Source: Litchfieldella anticariensis FP35 = DSM 16096 (GTDB taxonomy: Bacteria; Pseudomonadota; Gammaproteobacteria; Pseudomonadales; Halomonadaceae). Taken from it: 64,000 nucleotides of DNA. Made by a program: the position numbers and the translations under genes. The first letter of the stretch is position 1, and every line of letters starts with the position of its first letter. The notes beneath the pieces were generated by a model. That model was not told the origin of the DNA and did not search any database. It worked only from the letters and a program-made list of their open reading frames with translations. Location of the stretch: positions 1 to 64,000 of the forward strand of contig NZ_KE332394.1 of the NCBI RefSeq assembly GCF_000409775.1, written 5' to 3'. This document shows positions 9,701 to 18,843 of the stretch, in pieces.

Positions 9701-10773
9701 TTGGCGAGTTCCTGCGCGTCAAGACCGGCATGCGGCTGCACCCCGACGACTGGCGCCCGGAGCAGCTCGAACCGCATCTGGTGATGAACGTGAGGGTCGT
9801 CGACCATGATGGCCAGGTGCTGGGTGAGGGGCGTGATCCCATCGAACTGGAGCGGCGCTTTGCCCAGGCCGCCAGCGCCGGTGCTCGCGCCTTGAGCAAG
9901 GAGATCGTGGCCGAAGACCATCTGGACGGCTTGCCGGAAGCGGGCTTGCCGGAGTCACGGGTCACCACGCAGGCAGGAATCCGAGTCGAGGCCTATCCCG
10001 CCTTGGTCGAAACCAAGGGCGGCCTGGCGGTGGAACTCTTCGAGCACCCCGACAAGGCGCATGAGGCGCATCGTCATGGCATCAAGCACCTGGCCATGCA
10101 ACGCTTGCCCGATCAGGTCCGCTTGCTGCAACGCCTGCCAGGGCTAGAACGTTGTGCGCTGCTGTTTGCCAAGGTCGGGTCCAAACGGCAGCTCGTCGAC
10201 GATGTGGTCGAAGCCGTGTTCTTGCAGGTCATCGCCACGGAGCCACTTCCGCGCACACCTCACGCGCTTGCTGAACGCCTCGACGAGCACCGTGCCGATC
10301 TGGTGCCACATGGGGAGTCATTGGTCGCAACACTGGAGAGCGCGCTCAAAGGGCATTTGGAAGTGACCAAGGCGTTGAAAGGCAATCTGAGCTTCGCTTT
10401 GGCTCTGGTATACAGTGACCTAAAAGCCCAGATGGAACGCTTGGTGCACCCAGGGTTCGTTGCCAAGGCCGGAGGATGGCTCGAGCACTATCCTCGCTAT
10501 ATGGAAGCCGCGATGATCCGTCTGGAGAAGGCGCCGCGCGAACGTATGCGGGACCAGATGCTGATGCAGGAAGTCCATGAGTTCGAGACACGTCTCGCCG
10601 GGCGTCGTGAAATGAGCCGGCGTGCTGGAATGGAGGATCCTCGGCTGGTGGAGTTCGGTTGGTGGATAGAGGAATTGCGTGTGTCGTTGTTTGCGCAGCA
10701 GCTTGGTACGCTAATGCCGGTGTCCGGCAAGCGTCTGGAGAAGCGCTGGGCAGAAATTACCGGCCAAGGTTGA
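6757..10773 (+). CDS. hrpA: ATP-dependent RNA helicase HrpA
   Basis: Encodes 1338 residues, the size of enterobacterial HrpA (~1300). The N-terminus is helical. The DEAH helicase core shows motif I GETGSGKT at 108-115, DEAH at 205-208, SATID near 237 and motif VI QRKGRCGRVAEG. The helicase-associated domain and a long C-terminal DUF3418-type region follow. The TTG start at 6757 follows an AGAGG site; the ATG at 6752 is out of frame. HrpA is a 3'-5' helicase that resolves stalled ribosome complexes on mRNA. It is a single-gene unit with a GC hairpin just after the stop. Confidence 0.95.
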   Translation: MSTTTRSKPTAELSRLNALQARLGDCLLRDAREFERRLAGLKRRAREGKPVDRGLAEIERRLTASQAALTHRQALPVRLEYPPELPVAERREEILAALRDHQVVVVAGETGSGKTTQLPKLCLELGLGRRGLIGHTQPRRLAARSVATRLAEELAVPVGEQVGYQVRFTDHTGDRTLVKLMTDGILLAETQHDPDLSRYEAIIIDEAHERSLNIDFLLGYLKRLIVRRPDLKIIITSATIDVDRFSNHFASPPGKPAPVVQVSGRTYPVDVHYRPLLREEADEEDRTLQEGILHAVEEIETIEREKRWFHGPRDVLIFLPGEREIRETADTLRRADLKQTEILPLYARLSSAEQNRVFQAHSGRRIVLSTNVAETSLTVPGIRYVIDPGLVRISRYSYRAKVQRLPIEPVSQASADQRKGRCGRVAEGVCIRLYSEEDYLSRPEYTEPEIQRTNLASVILSMLSLKLGDIEDFPFVDAPDSRFIKDGFRLLFELGAVDERQSLTATGRRLARLPIDPRLARMVLAGATSGCLREVLIVVSALAVQDPRERPAEKRQAADQAHKRWDDPDSDFVAWLNLWLGFEAAREELSGNQLRRWCREHYLNYLRLREWHDTFRQLKQLLRDMDITVPAAAPLSDKGSDEDPEVDNEQRVRQRRESRVKLHQALLTGLLSNIGQLLENREYLGARNRKFMIHPGSGLAKKSPKWVMAGELVETSRLFARQAARIEPQWIEPLAEHLVKRTYSEPHWEMNRAQVVAFEQVTLFGLPIVARRKVHYGPIAPREAREIFIRRALVEGEYRTNAAFFTHNRDMIEQIEDLEDRARKRDILVDEETLFDFYDQRLPDDIINGKGFERWRKQAEAESPDILKFDREALMAREAEDVTAVQYPDELVLNGVRYPLSYHFQPGASDDGVTLTVPAAMLSQLPVARLEWLVPGLLREKCIALLKSLPKSVRRQVVPIPDWVDAALERLVPDDVPLTAALGEFLRVKTGMRLHPDDWRPEQLEPHLVMNVRVVDHDGQVLGEGRDPIELERRFAQAASAGARALSKEIVAEDHLDGLPEAGLPESRVTTQAGIRVEAYPALVETKGGLAVELFEHPDKAHEAHRHGIKHLAMQRLPDQVRLLQRLPGLERCALLFAKVGSKRQLVDDVVEAVFLQVIATEPLPRTPHALAERLDEHRADLVPHGESLVATLESALKGHLEVTKALKGNLSFALALVYSDLKAQMERLVHPGFVAKAGGWLEHYPRYMEAAMIRLEKAPRERMRDQMLMQEVHEFETRLAGRREMSRRAGMEDPRLVEFGWWIEELRVSLFAQQLGTLMPVSGKRLEKRWAEITGQG

Positions 10774-10774
10774 A

Positions 10775-10791
10775 GCGGCCCCAGGGGCCGC
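10775..10791 (+). other. GC-rich hairpin after hrpA
   Basis: GCGGCCCC-A-GGGGCCGC is a perfect 8-bp inverted repeat two bases after the stop codon. There is no T-run, so it is either a weak or Rho-assisted end or an mRNA 3' stabiliser. Confidence 0.5.
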
Positions 10792-10836
10792 CGATAAAAG
10801 ACTCAAGGCGGGAACGAACCGCCACTGGGGGATACT

Positions 10837-11958
10837 ATGATGCAAGCGGTGATTACCGGTACGGGCCTCTACACACCGGAACACGCCATCGACAACGCTG
10901 CCTTGGTGGCATCCTTCAATACTTGGGTGGATGCCGAGAATGCCCGGTACGCGTCGGCCATTGCCGCTGGCGAGCGTGAACCGCTGGAATATTCCAGCAG
11001 CGAGTTCATCGTCAAGGCGTCGGGTATTCACAGCCGTCATGTTCTGGATGCCGTAGGGGTCCTCGATCCCGAGCGCATGCGCCCCCACCTGCCTGAACGC
11101 CGCAATGACGAGCCATCGATCCAATGCGAGATGGGGCTCACTGCCGCTCGTGAGGCGCTGGACCGTGCCGGTGTCGAAGCCTCGGATATCGATCTGGTCA
11201 TCGTTGCTTGTTCCAACCTGGAGCGACCCTATCCGGCGGTTGCCGTGGAACTCCAGTCCGCACTTGGGGCTGGGGGGCACGCCTTCGACATGAACGTCGC
11301 CTGCAGTTCGGCAACGTTCGCCATCGATACCGCTGCCAATGCGATTCGTAGCGGTAACGTGCGGCGAGCCCTGGTGGTCAGTCCCGAGATCTGTTCGGCG
11401 CATCTCAATTTCCGTGATCGCGACAGTCATTTCATTTTCGGCGATGCCTGTACGGCCGTGGTCATCGAAGCTGCCGAGCTGGCGAGTGCTGCATCGCGCT
11501 TCGAAATTCTTGGCACCCGCTTGGTGACTCGTTTCTCCAATGCCATTCGTAACAACGCCGGTTTTCTCAACCGTGTCACCGATAGCGATCCTCGTGCGAC
11601 AGATAAATTGTTCGTCCAGGAAGGGCGTCGAGTGTTCAAGGAAGTCTGCCCGATGGTGGCGGCCCTGATCAGTGAGCATCTCGAGGCTTTGGAGTTGTCC
11701 GGCGACAAGTTGTCGAGACTGTGGTTGCACCAGGCCAACCGCCATATGAACGATCTGATTGCCCGTCGAGTACTGGGCTTCGAACCGACGCCAGAGCAAG
11801 CGCCGATCATCCTCGACCGTTACGCCAATACCAGCTCGGCTGGGTCGATCATTGCGTTTCATCTGCACCGCGACGACCTGCCAGCCGGTGCGCTTGGGGT
11901 GGTGTGTTCCTTCGGAGCTGGGTACAGTGCCGGCAGCGTCGTCGTGCGCAAGGTATGA
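10837..11958 (+). CDS. Beta-ketoacyl-ACP synthase III family protein (FabH-like)
   Basis: Encodes 373 residues, longer than housekeeping FabH (~320). It has the thiolase fold with the KAS III triad: Cys156 in NVACSSATF, His298 in WLHQANRHMN and Asn331 in RYANTSSAGS. FabH condenses an acyl-CoA with malonyl-ACP to start fatty acid synthesis. The longer variant resembles the Pseudomonas PA3286 type, which as I recall diverts medium-chain acyl-CoA into synthesis; that match is from memory. An insert around residues 30-90 accounts for the extra length. Two in-frame ATGs stand at 10837 and 10840. mlaA follows after 37 bp. Confidence 0.85.
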   Translation: MMQAVITGTGLYTPEHAIDNAALVASFNTWVDAENARYASAIAAGEREPLEYSSSEFIVKASGIHSRHVLDAVGVLDPERMRPHLPERRNDEPSIQCEMGLTAAREALDRAGVEASDIDLVIVACSNLERPYPAVAVELQSALGAGGHAFDMNVACSSATFAIDTAANAIRSGNVRRALVVSPEICSAHLNFRDRDSHFIFGDACTAVVIEAAELASAASRFEILGTRLVTRFSNAIRNNAGFLNRVTDSDPRATDKLFVQEGRRVFKEVCPMVAALISEHLEALELSGDKLSRLWLHQANRHMNDLIARRVLGFEPTPEQAPIILDRYANTSSAGSIIAFHLHRDDLPAGALGVVCSFGAGYSAGSVVVRKV

Positions 11959-11995
11959 AGTAACGAGAATAGAACCTCTGAACAAGGTGAGATTG

Positions 11996-12766
11996 ATGAA
12001 AGGCAAGGGAAGGCGTAGTGCTGTGTCGCTCCACGGTGCCAGGTGTCTGACGGCGATATTGTTATTGGTGGCGCTCGCGGGTTGTGCCAGTCAACGAACC
12101 ATGGAACCCAATCCCGATGACCCATGGGAAGGCTTCAACCGGCGTGTCTTCGCTTTCAATGACGCCCTCGACCGTGCGATTCTCAAGCCCCTGGCCCAAG
12201 GATACGACACCATTACGCCGCAACCGGTGCAGACCGGGGTGGGGAATTTCTTCTCCAATCTTGGGGAAATCCGCACCATGCTCAACAGTCTATTGCAGGG
12301 TAAGCCAGGCAATGCGGGGATTGCCGGCGGGCGTTTCTTGCTCAATTCCACCGTTGGCATCGGTGGCCTGTGGGATGTGGCCACCGGCATAGAGCTTACT
12401 GGCCGTGAGGAGGACTTCGGTCAGACGTTGGCCGTATGGGGAGCAGGCGAGGGGCCTTATCTGGTATTACCGTTCTTTGGTCCCAGCACCGTTCGGGATA
12501 CGGCCGGGATGCCGGTGGATACGTATACCTACCCGTTGACCTATGTAGAAGACGATGAGGTGCGTTATGGCCTCACCGCCTTGCGAGTGATCGATACGCG
12601 AGCCAGCCTCCTCGAGGAAGAAGAGCTGATCCGCGGTGACCGCTATGCCTTCATTCGCGATGCTTACCTTCAACGACGACGTTTCGAGGTCAACGATGGG
12701 GAGCAAGGGGAAGATCCTTTCGCCACCGATGATTTTGATTTCGATGATGACGCTTTTGCCGAGTGA
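11996..12766 (+). CDS. mlaA: MlaA/VacJ outer-membrane lipid-asymmetry lipoprotein
   Basis: Encodes 256 residues (E. coli MlaA 251). The ATG at 11996 follows an AAGGTGA site; an upstream frame extension lacks one. The signal peptide ends in the lipobox LAGC with Cys30 as the lipidation site. The family signature NPDDPWEGFNRRVFAFND, the amphipathic PxxxRD region (PFFGPSTVRDTAG) and an acidic tail follow. MlaA pulls misplaced phospholipid from the outer leaflet of the outer membrane with OmpC/F and hands it to MlaC. The order mlaA, PP2C regulator, STAS, tal also occurs in Pseudomonas (around PA2800-PA2796, from memory). Confidence 0.93.
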   Translation: MKGKGRRSAVSLHGARCLTAILLLVALAGCASQRTMEPNPDDPWEGFNRRVFAFNDALDRAILKPLAQGYDTITPQPVQTGVGNFFSNLGEIRTMLNSLLQGKPGNAGIAGGRFLLNSTVGIGGLWDVATGIELTGREEDFGQTLAVWGAGEGPYLVLPFFGPSTVRDTAGMPVDTYTYPLTYVEDDEVRYGLTALRVIDTRASLLEEEELIRGDRYAFIRDAYLQRRRFEVNDGEQGEDPFATDDFDFDDDAFAE

Positions 12767-12784
12767 GGCAGGGGGCAAACGGCC

Positions 12785-13981
12785 ATGGCCAGTCCACGTG
12801 TGCTGATTGGGGTGCTCGACCAACCTGGGCGCGAGCGCGATGTGCTGGCCGAAACCATTGCCAAAGGCGAGTTCGCGGTGGTCTCTGCAGAGCGCGCCGA
12901 GGACTTGCCTGAAGAAGTGGTGCTGATCGTAGCGCACGCGCGCGCTGTCCCTAGCCACGAGTGGCCAGCCCTGACGGCTCGTCGGCCAGCGCTGGTCGTC
13001 AGCGACTCGCGGCTCGACAATGACTTGCTGAAGGCAGTGGACGCAGGTTTGGTGGACTATGTCATCGAGCCGGTGCGCCATGGCGATATCCTGCGACGCA
13101 TGATTGCCAAGGTCATCGAGAACAGGCATTTGGCAGAGGAGCACGCCCGCGATCGCGAACGGCTGGCCGAGCTCAACGAGAGCCTGGAAACCCATTTGGC
13201 GATGCTGCGTCTCGACCAGCAGGCCGGGGGCCATATCCAGCGCAAGATGTTGCCGCCACGGCCACAGACGTTGGCGGGAGTGACCTGCGACTACTGGCTG
13301 GCCCCTTCCTTGTACCTGTCAGGTGATTTTCTCGATTTCCAGCGCTACGACGATGACTACAGCGTATTCTACTTCGCCGATGTGTCGGGGCATGGCGCCT
13401 CGTCGGCCTTCGTCACCGTGTTGCTCAAGTACCTGTGCAATCGCTGGTTGACCGAATGGGACGGCAAATCGCCCGAGGAGCTGCCGTCGCGCTGGTTGAG
13501 CGATCTCAACCGAGAACTTCTCGATACCGGGATCGGCAAGCATGCCACCTTGTTCGTGGGAGTCATCGATCACGAGGAACGTCGTCTTCACTATTCGCTA
13601 GGCGCGCAGATGCCCATGCCCTTGCTGGTTGCCGAAGGTAGGGTCAATATGCTGGAAGGTGAAGGCATGCCGGTTGGACTGTTTCCAGGAGTGGAGTATC
13701 CTAACCTGAATTGTGCACTGCCGCAGAAATTCCAATTGTGGTTGTGTTCCGATGGTGTGCTGGAGTGTCTGCCGGGCGATACGCTCGACATTCGGCTCAA
13801 GGAGCTGGAGCGTCTGGTGCGGGACTGCGAAAGCGTGGCCGCATTGAGGGAGAAGTTAGCACTTGGTGATGTCTCAAATATTGAGGAAGACATCGTTGCC
13901 AGACATGCACCGGGTCATGACGAACTTCCGGATGATTTGACGATCATGACGTTGAGCGGATTTGACGATGATGATGCATGA
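12785..13981 (+). CDS. Response regulator with PP2C (SpoIIE) phosphatase domain, receiver degenerate
   Basis: Encodes 398 residues: receiver-like domain (about 4-120), coiled-coil linker (about 120-150) and PP2C/SpoIIE phosphatase (about 160-395). The phosphatase has the metal-binding acidic motifs LSGDFLDF, FADVSGHGASSAF, LCSDGVLECL and DDLTIMTL. The receiver lacks its phosphorylation Asp: the beta-3 end reads VVLIVAHARAVP, and the usual Lys-Pro near beta-5 is IEPV. Control is therefore probably not by phosphotransfer. It overlaps the STAS gene, its likely substrate, giving a partner-switch pair like Pseudomonas RssB/RssC. What the pair controls is not visible. Confidence 0.85.
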   Translation: MASPRVLIGVLDQPGRERDVLAETIAKGEFAVVSAERAEDLPEEVVLIVAHARAVPSHEWPALTARRPALVVSDSRLDNDLLKAVDAGLVDYVIEPVRHGDILRRMIAKVIENRHLAEEHARDRERLAELNESLETHLAMLRLDQQAGGHIQRKMLPPRPQTLAGVTCDYWLAPSLYLSGDFLDFQRYDDDYSVFYFADVSGHGASSAFVTVLLKYLCNRWLTEWDGKSPEELPSRWLSDLNRELLDTGIGKHATLFVGVIDHEERRLHYSLGAQMPMPLLVAEGRVNMLEGEGMPVGLFPGVEYPNLNCALPQKFQLWLCSDGVLECLPGDTLDIRLKELERLVRDCESVAALREKLALGDVSNIEEDIVARHAPGHDELPDDLTIMTLSGFDDDDA

Positions 13982-14474
13982 AGGACGGCTCAAGGCAGCG
14001 TTCGACTCCGGTGTATTCGTTCTCAAGCTGTGTGGAGACGTACGCCTGACACTCTGCGCGACCCTGGACAGCCAGGCACAGCGCCTAGCCAATACGCCGG
14101 GCCTGAAGGCGGTGATGATCGATCTTCGTGAAGCGACCAATGTCGACTCGACGGCGCTGGGATTCCTGGCCAAGGTGGCGATGGCGGTGCACGGGAGGCT
14201 CGAGCAACCGCCGACTATCGTGGCCGATCACCCCGATGTACGACGCATGCTCGATGTAATGGGATTTTCCCATTATTTCACCCTGGTCGAGGCCCCGCTC
14301 ACCGAACCTGCCGAACTGGCCGAATTGCCCCAAGTGGAAGCTGATGAGGCCGGTCTACAGAAGCGCATCCTCGAAGCTCACCGCATTCTGATGCGCATGA
14401 ACGAACACAACCGAGAGCAGTTCCAGCCGCTGGTGGAACTGCTAGAGGCCCAGCAACATGACCCGGTCCAGTGA
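13968..14474 (+). CDS. STAS-domain anti-anti-sigma-type protein
   Basis: Encodes ~168 residues. Three consecutive ATGs (13968, 13971, 13974) and a TTG at 13962 are possible starts, all inside the end of the preceding phosphatase gene. The STAS domain spans about 5-105, with the target serine in EATNVDSTALGFL. A C-terminal helical extension of ~55 residues is absent from minimal SpoIIAA proteins. It is probably dephosphorylated by the adjacent PP2C protein and bound by a kinase/anti-sigma factor elsewhere. The terminator stem overlaps the stop codon. Confidence 0.82.
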   Translation: MMMHEGRLKAAFDSGVFVLKLCGDVRLTLCATLDSQAQRLANTPGLKAVMIDLREATNVDSTALGFLAKVAMAVHGRLEQPPTIVADHPDVRRMLDVMGFSHYFTLVEAPLTEPAELAELPQVEADEAGLQKRILEAHRILMRMNEHNREQFQPLVELLEAQQHDPVQ

Positions 14475-14490
14475 CCGGGTCTCGGCTTTT
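14460..14490 (+). terminator. Rho-independent terminator of the mlaA-STAS unit
   Basis: GACCCGGTC-CAGT-GACCGGGTC followed by TCGGCTTTT. The stem includes the STAS stop codon. It separates the unit from convergent tal. Confidence 0.8.
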
Positions 14491-14589
14491 CTGAACGTTT
14501 TTTCGCTGATTTTTGCCTTGCCTACGCGTCCCGGCCTGCCCATCGGCTCGGCGACTTTTCGGGCAAAGCCGGTGTATTCAGAACATTTT

Positions 14590-15534
14590 TCAGTGCCGCA
14601 GCTCGCCTAGCAGCGCTTCCAGTTTGCGCTGATCGTCCATGAACTTACGGATGCCTTCGGCCAGTTTCTCGGTCGCCATGGCATCTTCGTTCATCTCCCA
14701 GCGAAACTCGCTTTCGTCGTAGGGTTCGCGAGGCGAGGTTTCGGCATCACCCGCCGGAGAAAGCTGACGCGGTAGAGAGTCGTGATCGTCGGCCAGCTCG
14801 GCCAGTAATGCGGGTGAAATCGTCAGGCGGTCGCAGCCGGACAGCGCTTCGATTTCACCACGGTTGCGAAAGCTCGCCCCCATGACCACCGTCTTGTAGC
14901 CGTGTCCCTTGTAGTGCTCGTAAATGCGTCTGACCGACTGGACGCCGGGGTCATTGTCGCCTTCGAAGTTGGCGCCTGGCTCACGTGCCTTGTACCAATC
15001 GAGGATACGGCCAACGAAAGGTGAAATCAGCGTCACTCCGGCATCGGCGCAGGCTTGGGCTTGGGTGAAACTGAACAGCAGGGTCAGGTTGGTATGGATG
15101 CCCTCGCGTTCGAGTTGTTGAGCGGCGCGAATTCCCTCCCAAGTAGCGGCAACCTTGATCAGGATCCTTTCGCGCCCGATGCCGCGGCGCTCGTAACGCT
15201 CGATCAGCGAGCGTGCGCGGGTCAGCGTCGCCTCGGTATCGAAGGATAAACGGGCACTGACCTCAGTGGACACGTATCCCGGCACCAGTTCGCTGATTTC
15301 ACTGCCGATTTCCACGGCTACGGCATCCAGTGCATCACTGATGTCGGTGCTGTGGCGAGCCAGTTCTGCGAGCCTGGCCCGGCGGCCTTCCTGCTGTGCC
15401 GCCTGCAAGATCAACGATGGATTGGTGGTGGCATCGGTGGGCTGAAAACGGCGAATGGCCTCGATATCGCCGGTATCGGCGACCACGGTGGTCATCGCCT
15501 TGAGTTGAGTCAGCTTGTCTTGGGCCATGGGCAT
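14590..15534 (-). CDS. tal: Transaldolase
   Basis: Encodes 314 residues (TalB of E. coli 317). TalB signatures are clear: [11 protein letters not shown] near 33-43, the Schiff-base lysine K127 in [12 protein letters not shown], and [16 protein letters not shown]. The enzyme moves a dihydroxyacetone unit between sedoheptulose-7-phosphate and glyceraldehyde-3-phosphate in the cytosolic pentose phosphate pathway. The start at 15534 gives MPMAQDKL; an internal ATG at 15528 is possible. Confidence 0.95.
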   Translation of the reverse strand: MPMAQDKLTQLKAMTTVVADTGDIEAIRRFQPTDATTNPSLILQAAQQEGRRARLAELARHSTDISDALDAVAVEIGSEISELVPGYVSTEVSARLSFDTEATLTRARSLIERYERRGIGRERILIKVAATWEGIRAAQQLEREGIHTNLTLLFSFTQAQACADAGVTLISPFVGRILDWYKAREPGANFEGDNDPGVQSVRRIYEHYKGHGYKTVVMGASFRNRGEIEALSGCDRLTISPALLAELADDHDSLPRQLSPAGDAETSPREPYDESEFRWEMNEDAMATEKLAEGIRKFMDDQRKLEALLGELRH

Positions 15535-15590
15535 CTTGTCCGGGTCATGAAAGAGTCCTCCACTTTACCAAGGTGACGGGGTAGTGTGCA

Positions 15591-17279
15591 TCAGGCGGGC
15601 TGGGGGACGGCTGACGACAGCCGGGGACGCCAGAAAGCGCCTTGCGTTTCGAATGACGCGCCTTCGGTCTCGTCATCGAGTTCGAGGTGGGGAGGCAGTG
15701 CCGCGGTTTCGGTAGCGGCGATAGGGGCCGTGACGAAACGGGCTGCATATTCGCGCATCCTCCCGGCTTCCTCCTCCAGGGTATGTGCATTTCGGGTGGC
15801 TAGTTCGACCAACCGGGCATTGTCTTGCGTGACACTCTCCATCTGGCCCATGGCCTGGTTGAGCTGCTCGATGCCCAGATGCTGCTCTTGCGAGGCGTTG
15901 GCGATTTGCTCCATCAACGTGTTGACCGACTGGATGGCGCAAACGATATCCTGCATACCTTGGCTGGCACGTGTCGAAAGTGCCTTTCCTTGCTCCACGC
16001 TGGTACGCGATGCGGCGATCAACTCACGGATCTGGTTGGCGGCATCGGCGCTACGCGATGCTAGCGTGCGCACCTCGCCGGCGACGACAGCGAAGCCTTT
16101 GCCCTGTTCCCCGGCACGGGCAGCCTCGACGGAAGCATTGAGTGCCAGGATATTGGTCTGGAAGGCGATATCGTCGATCAGGCCAATGATCTCGTCGATG
16201 CGTTGCGAACGGCCATGGATTTCACTCATGGTATCCACGAATTCGGTGATCACGGTATCGCCTTCGCGGGCCTGTAGCGCAGCATGGCTGGCCAACTGGT
16301 TAGCCTGGCGAGCACTGTGGGCGTTGCTGGCCACCGTGGTGGTCAATTCTTCCAGGCTGGCAGCGGTCTGTTCCAAGGCCGCGGATTGCTGCTGGGTACG
16401 CGACGACAGTTCCTGGTTGCCTTGGGACATGTGCTGTGCCCCATTGAGTACGTGGTCGCTGCCCGTGCTCAGATGTGTCACGAGCGTGGCCAGTGAATGT
16501 TGCATGGTGGTCAGCTCTTGGAAAAGCTGACCGATTTCGTTGCTGCCTCGGGTCTCGATGGGGGCCGTCAGGTCACCGGCCGAGATGGTGCGGAAGTGCT
16601 CGATGGCCCGGCGCAGGGGACGAATGACATTGCGTGTCACTCCCCATAGCACCAGCACGGTAATGACCAAGGACATCACTATCGCCCCGATGATGGCCAT
16701 GCCGAGCCATTCGCCGACAAGCGTGAAAGTATCGGACAGGCTGCGACCCTGAGCTGCCGAGGCGCTGAAGAATTCATCGGCACTGGCCATGAACGCTTGG
16801 CTCATGTCGCTGACGCGTGATTGCCCCGAGCGATAGCCACTGACGTCACCATCCTCGAGTACCAGTAGTTGTAGTGACATCCCTGTGCTGAGCAATGAAC
16901 GGAAACGTTGCTCCAGCGTATCGATGGCATCTTGCTGTTCTGTCTGGGCCGGAACCTCGAGAAAACGTGAAAAGGCCTCATCGGCGCTGGCCAACAACGA
17001 CTTGGCCTGCTCGATCACGGGGCCAGGTTGGTCGAAGGAGGGAACACGAGCCAGTTCCGCCGCTCGATTCATCTCGACCTGGGCACGCAGCAGATCGATA
17101 TAGGCTCGGTTGAGGGCATTGGCCTGTTCGACATTGATTTGATTGAGAGTACCGAACGCCTGGCGGCTGTAATGATTGGAATAAAGCCCCAAGGCGCCAA
17201 CACCGATCGCCATCAGGCTGAAAGCGATCAATACCAGCGTCCAACTGACCCTGACGGTCATATCGTCGAATCTTTTCAT
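15591..17279 (-). CDS. Methyl-accepting chemotaxis protein, Tsr/Tar-like
   Basis: Encodes 562 residues with a good GCAGGGA site. Helix 1 is about 10-32, the periplasmic four-helix-bundle sensor about 33-190, helix 2 about 192-214, then HAMP and a signalling domain with tip [20 protein letters not shown]. Its tip and adaptation region ([20 protein letters not shown]) differ from the 24-50 kb receptors, which read [20 protein letters not shown], so it probably serves a different (flagellar) array. It lacks their shared promoter module, tail and terminator. The ligand cannot be read from the sequence. Confidence 0.92.
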   Translation of the reverse strand: MKRFDDMTVRVSWTLVLIAFSLMAIGVGALGLYSNHYSRQAFGTLNQINVEQANALNRAYIDLLRAQVEMNRAAELARVPSFDQPGPVIEQAKSLLASADEAFSRFLEVPAQTEQQDAIDTLEQRFRSLLSTGMSLQLLVLEDGDVSGYRSGQSRVSDMSQAFMASADEFFSASAAQGRSLSDTFTLVGEWLGMAIIGAIVMSLVITVLVLWGVTRNVIRPLRRAIEHFRTISAGDLTAPIETRGSNEIGQLFQELTTMQHSLATLVTHLSTGSDHVLNGAQHMSQGNQELSSRTQQQSAALEQTAASLEELTTTVASNAHSARQANQLASHAALQAREGDTVITEFVDTMSEIHGRSQRIDEIIGLIDDIAFQTNILALNASVEAARAGEQGKGFAVVAGEVRTLASRSADAANQIRELIAASRTSVEQGKALSTRASQGMQDIVCAIQSVNTLMEQIANASQEQHLGIEQLNQAMGQMESVTQDNARLVELATRNAHTLEEEAGRMREYAARFVTAPIAATETAALPPHLELDDETEGASFETQGAFWRPRLSSAVPQPA

Positions 17280-17535
17280 TTATTTCCCTGCCCATGTCTT
17301 AAGTTCGAACTCCCATCCATGGATGGTGGATGGGGCACCGATGCAAGGCTGCCGGATTATTGCGTGATGACCGGTCTTGTGGCGTTGCATCGGGAAACCA
17401 GGGATAACAGGACTTTGTTGCATTTATTGGTCATTCATACGGTTTTCAGCCGCTACGATGATTCTGACGCCATGAAGGAAATCAGGTATCATTAGCGTCC
17501 TAATTTATTTTTCCGGGACACGCAAGGAGGCCGTC

Positions 17536-18720
17536 TTGTCGCTCAACGCCCGTCGCGTTGCCATTCTGGTCGCTGCCAACACTGCCTTGGCCCCTTTCGC
17601 CATCGATGCCTACCTACCGGCGATGCCGGCCCTGGCCGCGGCTGTGGGTGCCAGCATCCATCACACCGAGCTATCGATCAGTGTCTTCCTGTTTGGCTTC
17701 GCCATCGGCCAGCTGACATGTGGTCCTCTATCCGACCGCTTGGGGCGCAAACCGGTATTGCTTGGCGGATTGGCTGTCTTTCTGCTTGCCAGCCTGGCGA
17801 TCACCCAAGTCGGTTCGCTTTACGAGTTGTGGGCCTGGCGCTTCGTGCAGGCACTGGGCGGAGGGGCTTGCGTGGTCAATTCGGCGGCGATCGTGCGCGA
17901 CTGTTTCAGCGGTCGCGAGGCGGCCAAGGTGATGTCGACCATGGCGATGATCATGATGCTGGCGCCATTGGCGGCGCCGGCGGTAGGCAGCAGCCTATTG
18001 TACTTGGCGGACTGGTGGCTGATCTTCGTGTTCCTGGCCTGCTATGCCGCCTTCCTGATGTGGCTGCTGGGGACTCGCCTGCCTGAAACCCGCGACCCCG
18101 ACCAGCCAACGGCATCGCCACGTCAGGTACTGGCCAATTATGCCAGCGTATTCAAGCACCGCGAGGCGATGGGCTATATCTGTGCCACGGCCTTGTCGTT
18201 CGCCGGGCTGTTTGCCTTCATCACCGCTTCGCCGTTCCTCTATATCGAGCATTTCGGCTTGTCGCCGGCCATGTACCCCGTGGTGTTCGGAGTCAATGTG
18301 CTGGTGATGGCCTCGTCCAATCGCGTCAATATCTGGTTGTTGCGCAAGCGTAGCCCGCAGCAGAACCTGCGCCTGGGGTTGGGAGTTCAGCTCGTGGCCG
18401 CCAGCGGGTTGGTACTGATGGTGGCGACCGGTCTCGAGTCGTTGTGGACCTTCGTGCCGCTGATCATGATGTTTACCGGCATGATCGGGCTGATCACTCC
18501 CAACGCCATCTCCTCCTTGCTGGATCATTTCAGCCATATGAGTGCTACCGCCACCGCGTTGCTGGGCAGTATCCAGTTTTCCTGCGGTGCCTTGGCAGGT
18601 GTGCTGGTAGGGGCATTCGAGATCGACAGCGCCTGGCCGACGGTGCTGACCATGCTCATGGTGGCGGTACTGAGCAACGTAGGGGTGCGTAAGCTGGCCG
18701 GCAAGGCATTACAGGAGTGA
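17536..18720 (+). CDS. Bcr/CflA family drug:proton antiporter (MFS)
   Basis: Encodes 394 residues with 12 predicted helices. The TTG start follows AAGGAGG by 5 nt. The MFS motif GPLSDRLGRKPVLLGG follows helix 2, and the N-terminus (ALAPFAIDAYLPAMPALAA) is typical of Bcr/CflA drug exporters (DHA1-type, inner membrane). It is divergent from the chemoreceptor gene with a 256-bp gap in which no clear operator was seen. Substrate unknown; members export bicyclomycin, chloramphenicol or sulfonamides. Confidence 0.88.
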   Translation: MSLNARRVAILVAANTALAPFAIDAYLPAMPALAAAVGASIHHTELSISVFLFGFAIGQLTCGPLSDRLGRKPVLLGGLAVFLLASLAITQVGSLYELWAWRFVQALGGGACVVNSAAIVRDCFSGREAAKVMSTMAMIMMLAPLAAPAVGSSLLYLADWWLIFVFLACYAAFLMWLLGTRLPETRDPDQPTASPRQVLANYASVFKHREAMGYICATALSFAGLFAFITASPFLYIEHFGLSPAMYPVVFGVNVLVMASSNRVNIWLLRKRSPQQNLRLGLGVQLVAASGLVLMVATGLESLWTFVPLIMMFTGMIGLITPNAISSLLDHFSHMSATATALLGSIQFSCGALAGVLVGAFEIDSAWPTVLTMLMVAVLSNVGVRKLAGKALQE

Positions 18721-18764
18721 GCGTCGGGCAGCATCGGGATTACCTTTCTGACAAGATGTTACGA

Positions 18765-18786
18765 CTGTCATGAAGTTGTCATTTTC
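18765..18786 (+). promoter_or_regulatory. Pho box upstream of pstS
   Basis: CTGTCAT-GAAG-TTGTCAT has the two 7-bp PhoB half-sites at 11-bp spacing, 58-79 bp before the pstS start. Phosphate-starvation induction through PhoB is expected. Confidence 0.85.
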
Positions 18787-18843
18787 GTGCGGCATCTTGT
18801 GTCTCGCGAAGGTTGAACACTCTCATCGACAGGAGTTACCCGC

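Noticed and set aside
17280-17535. Looked for the chemosensory module before the Tsr-like receptor
   Set aside because: No TCCG pair or GCCGATA at the right spacing on either strand.
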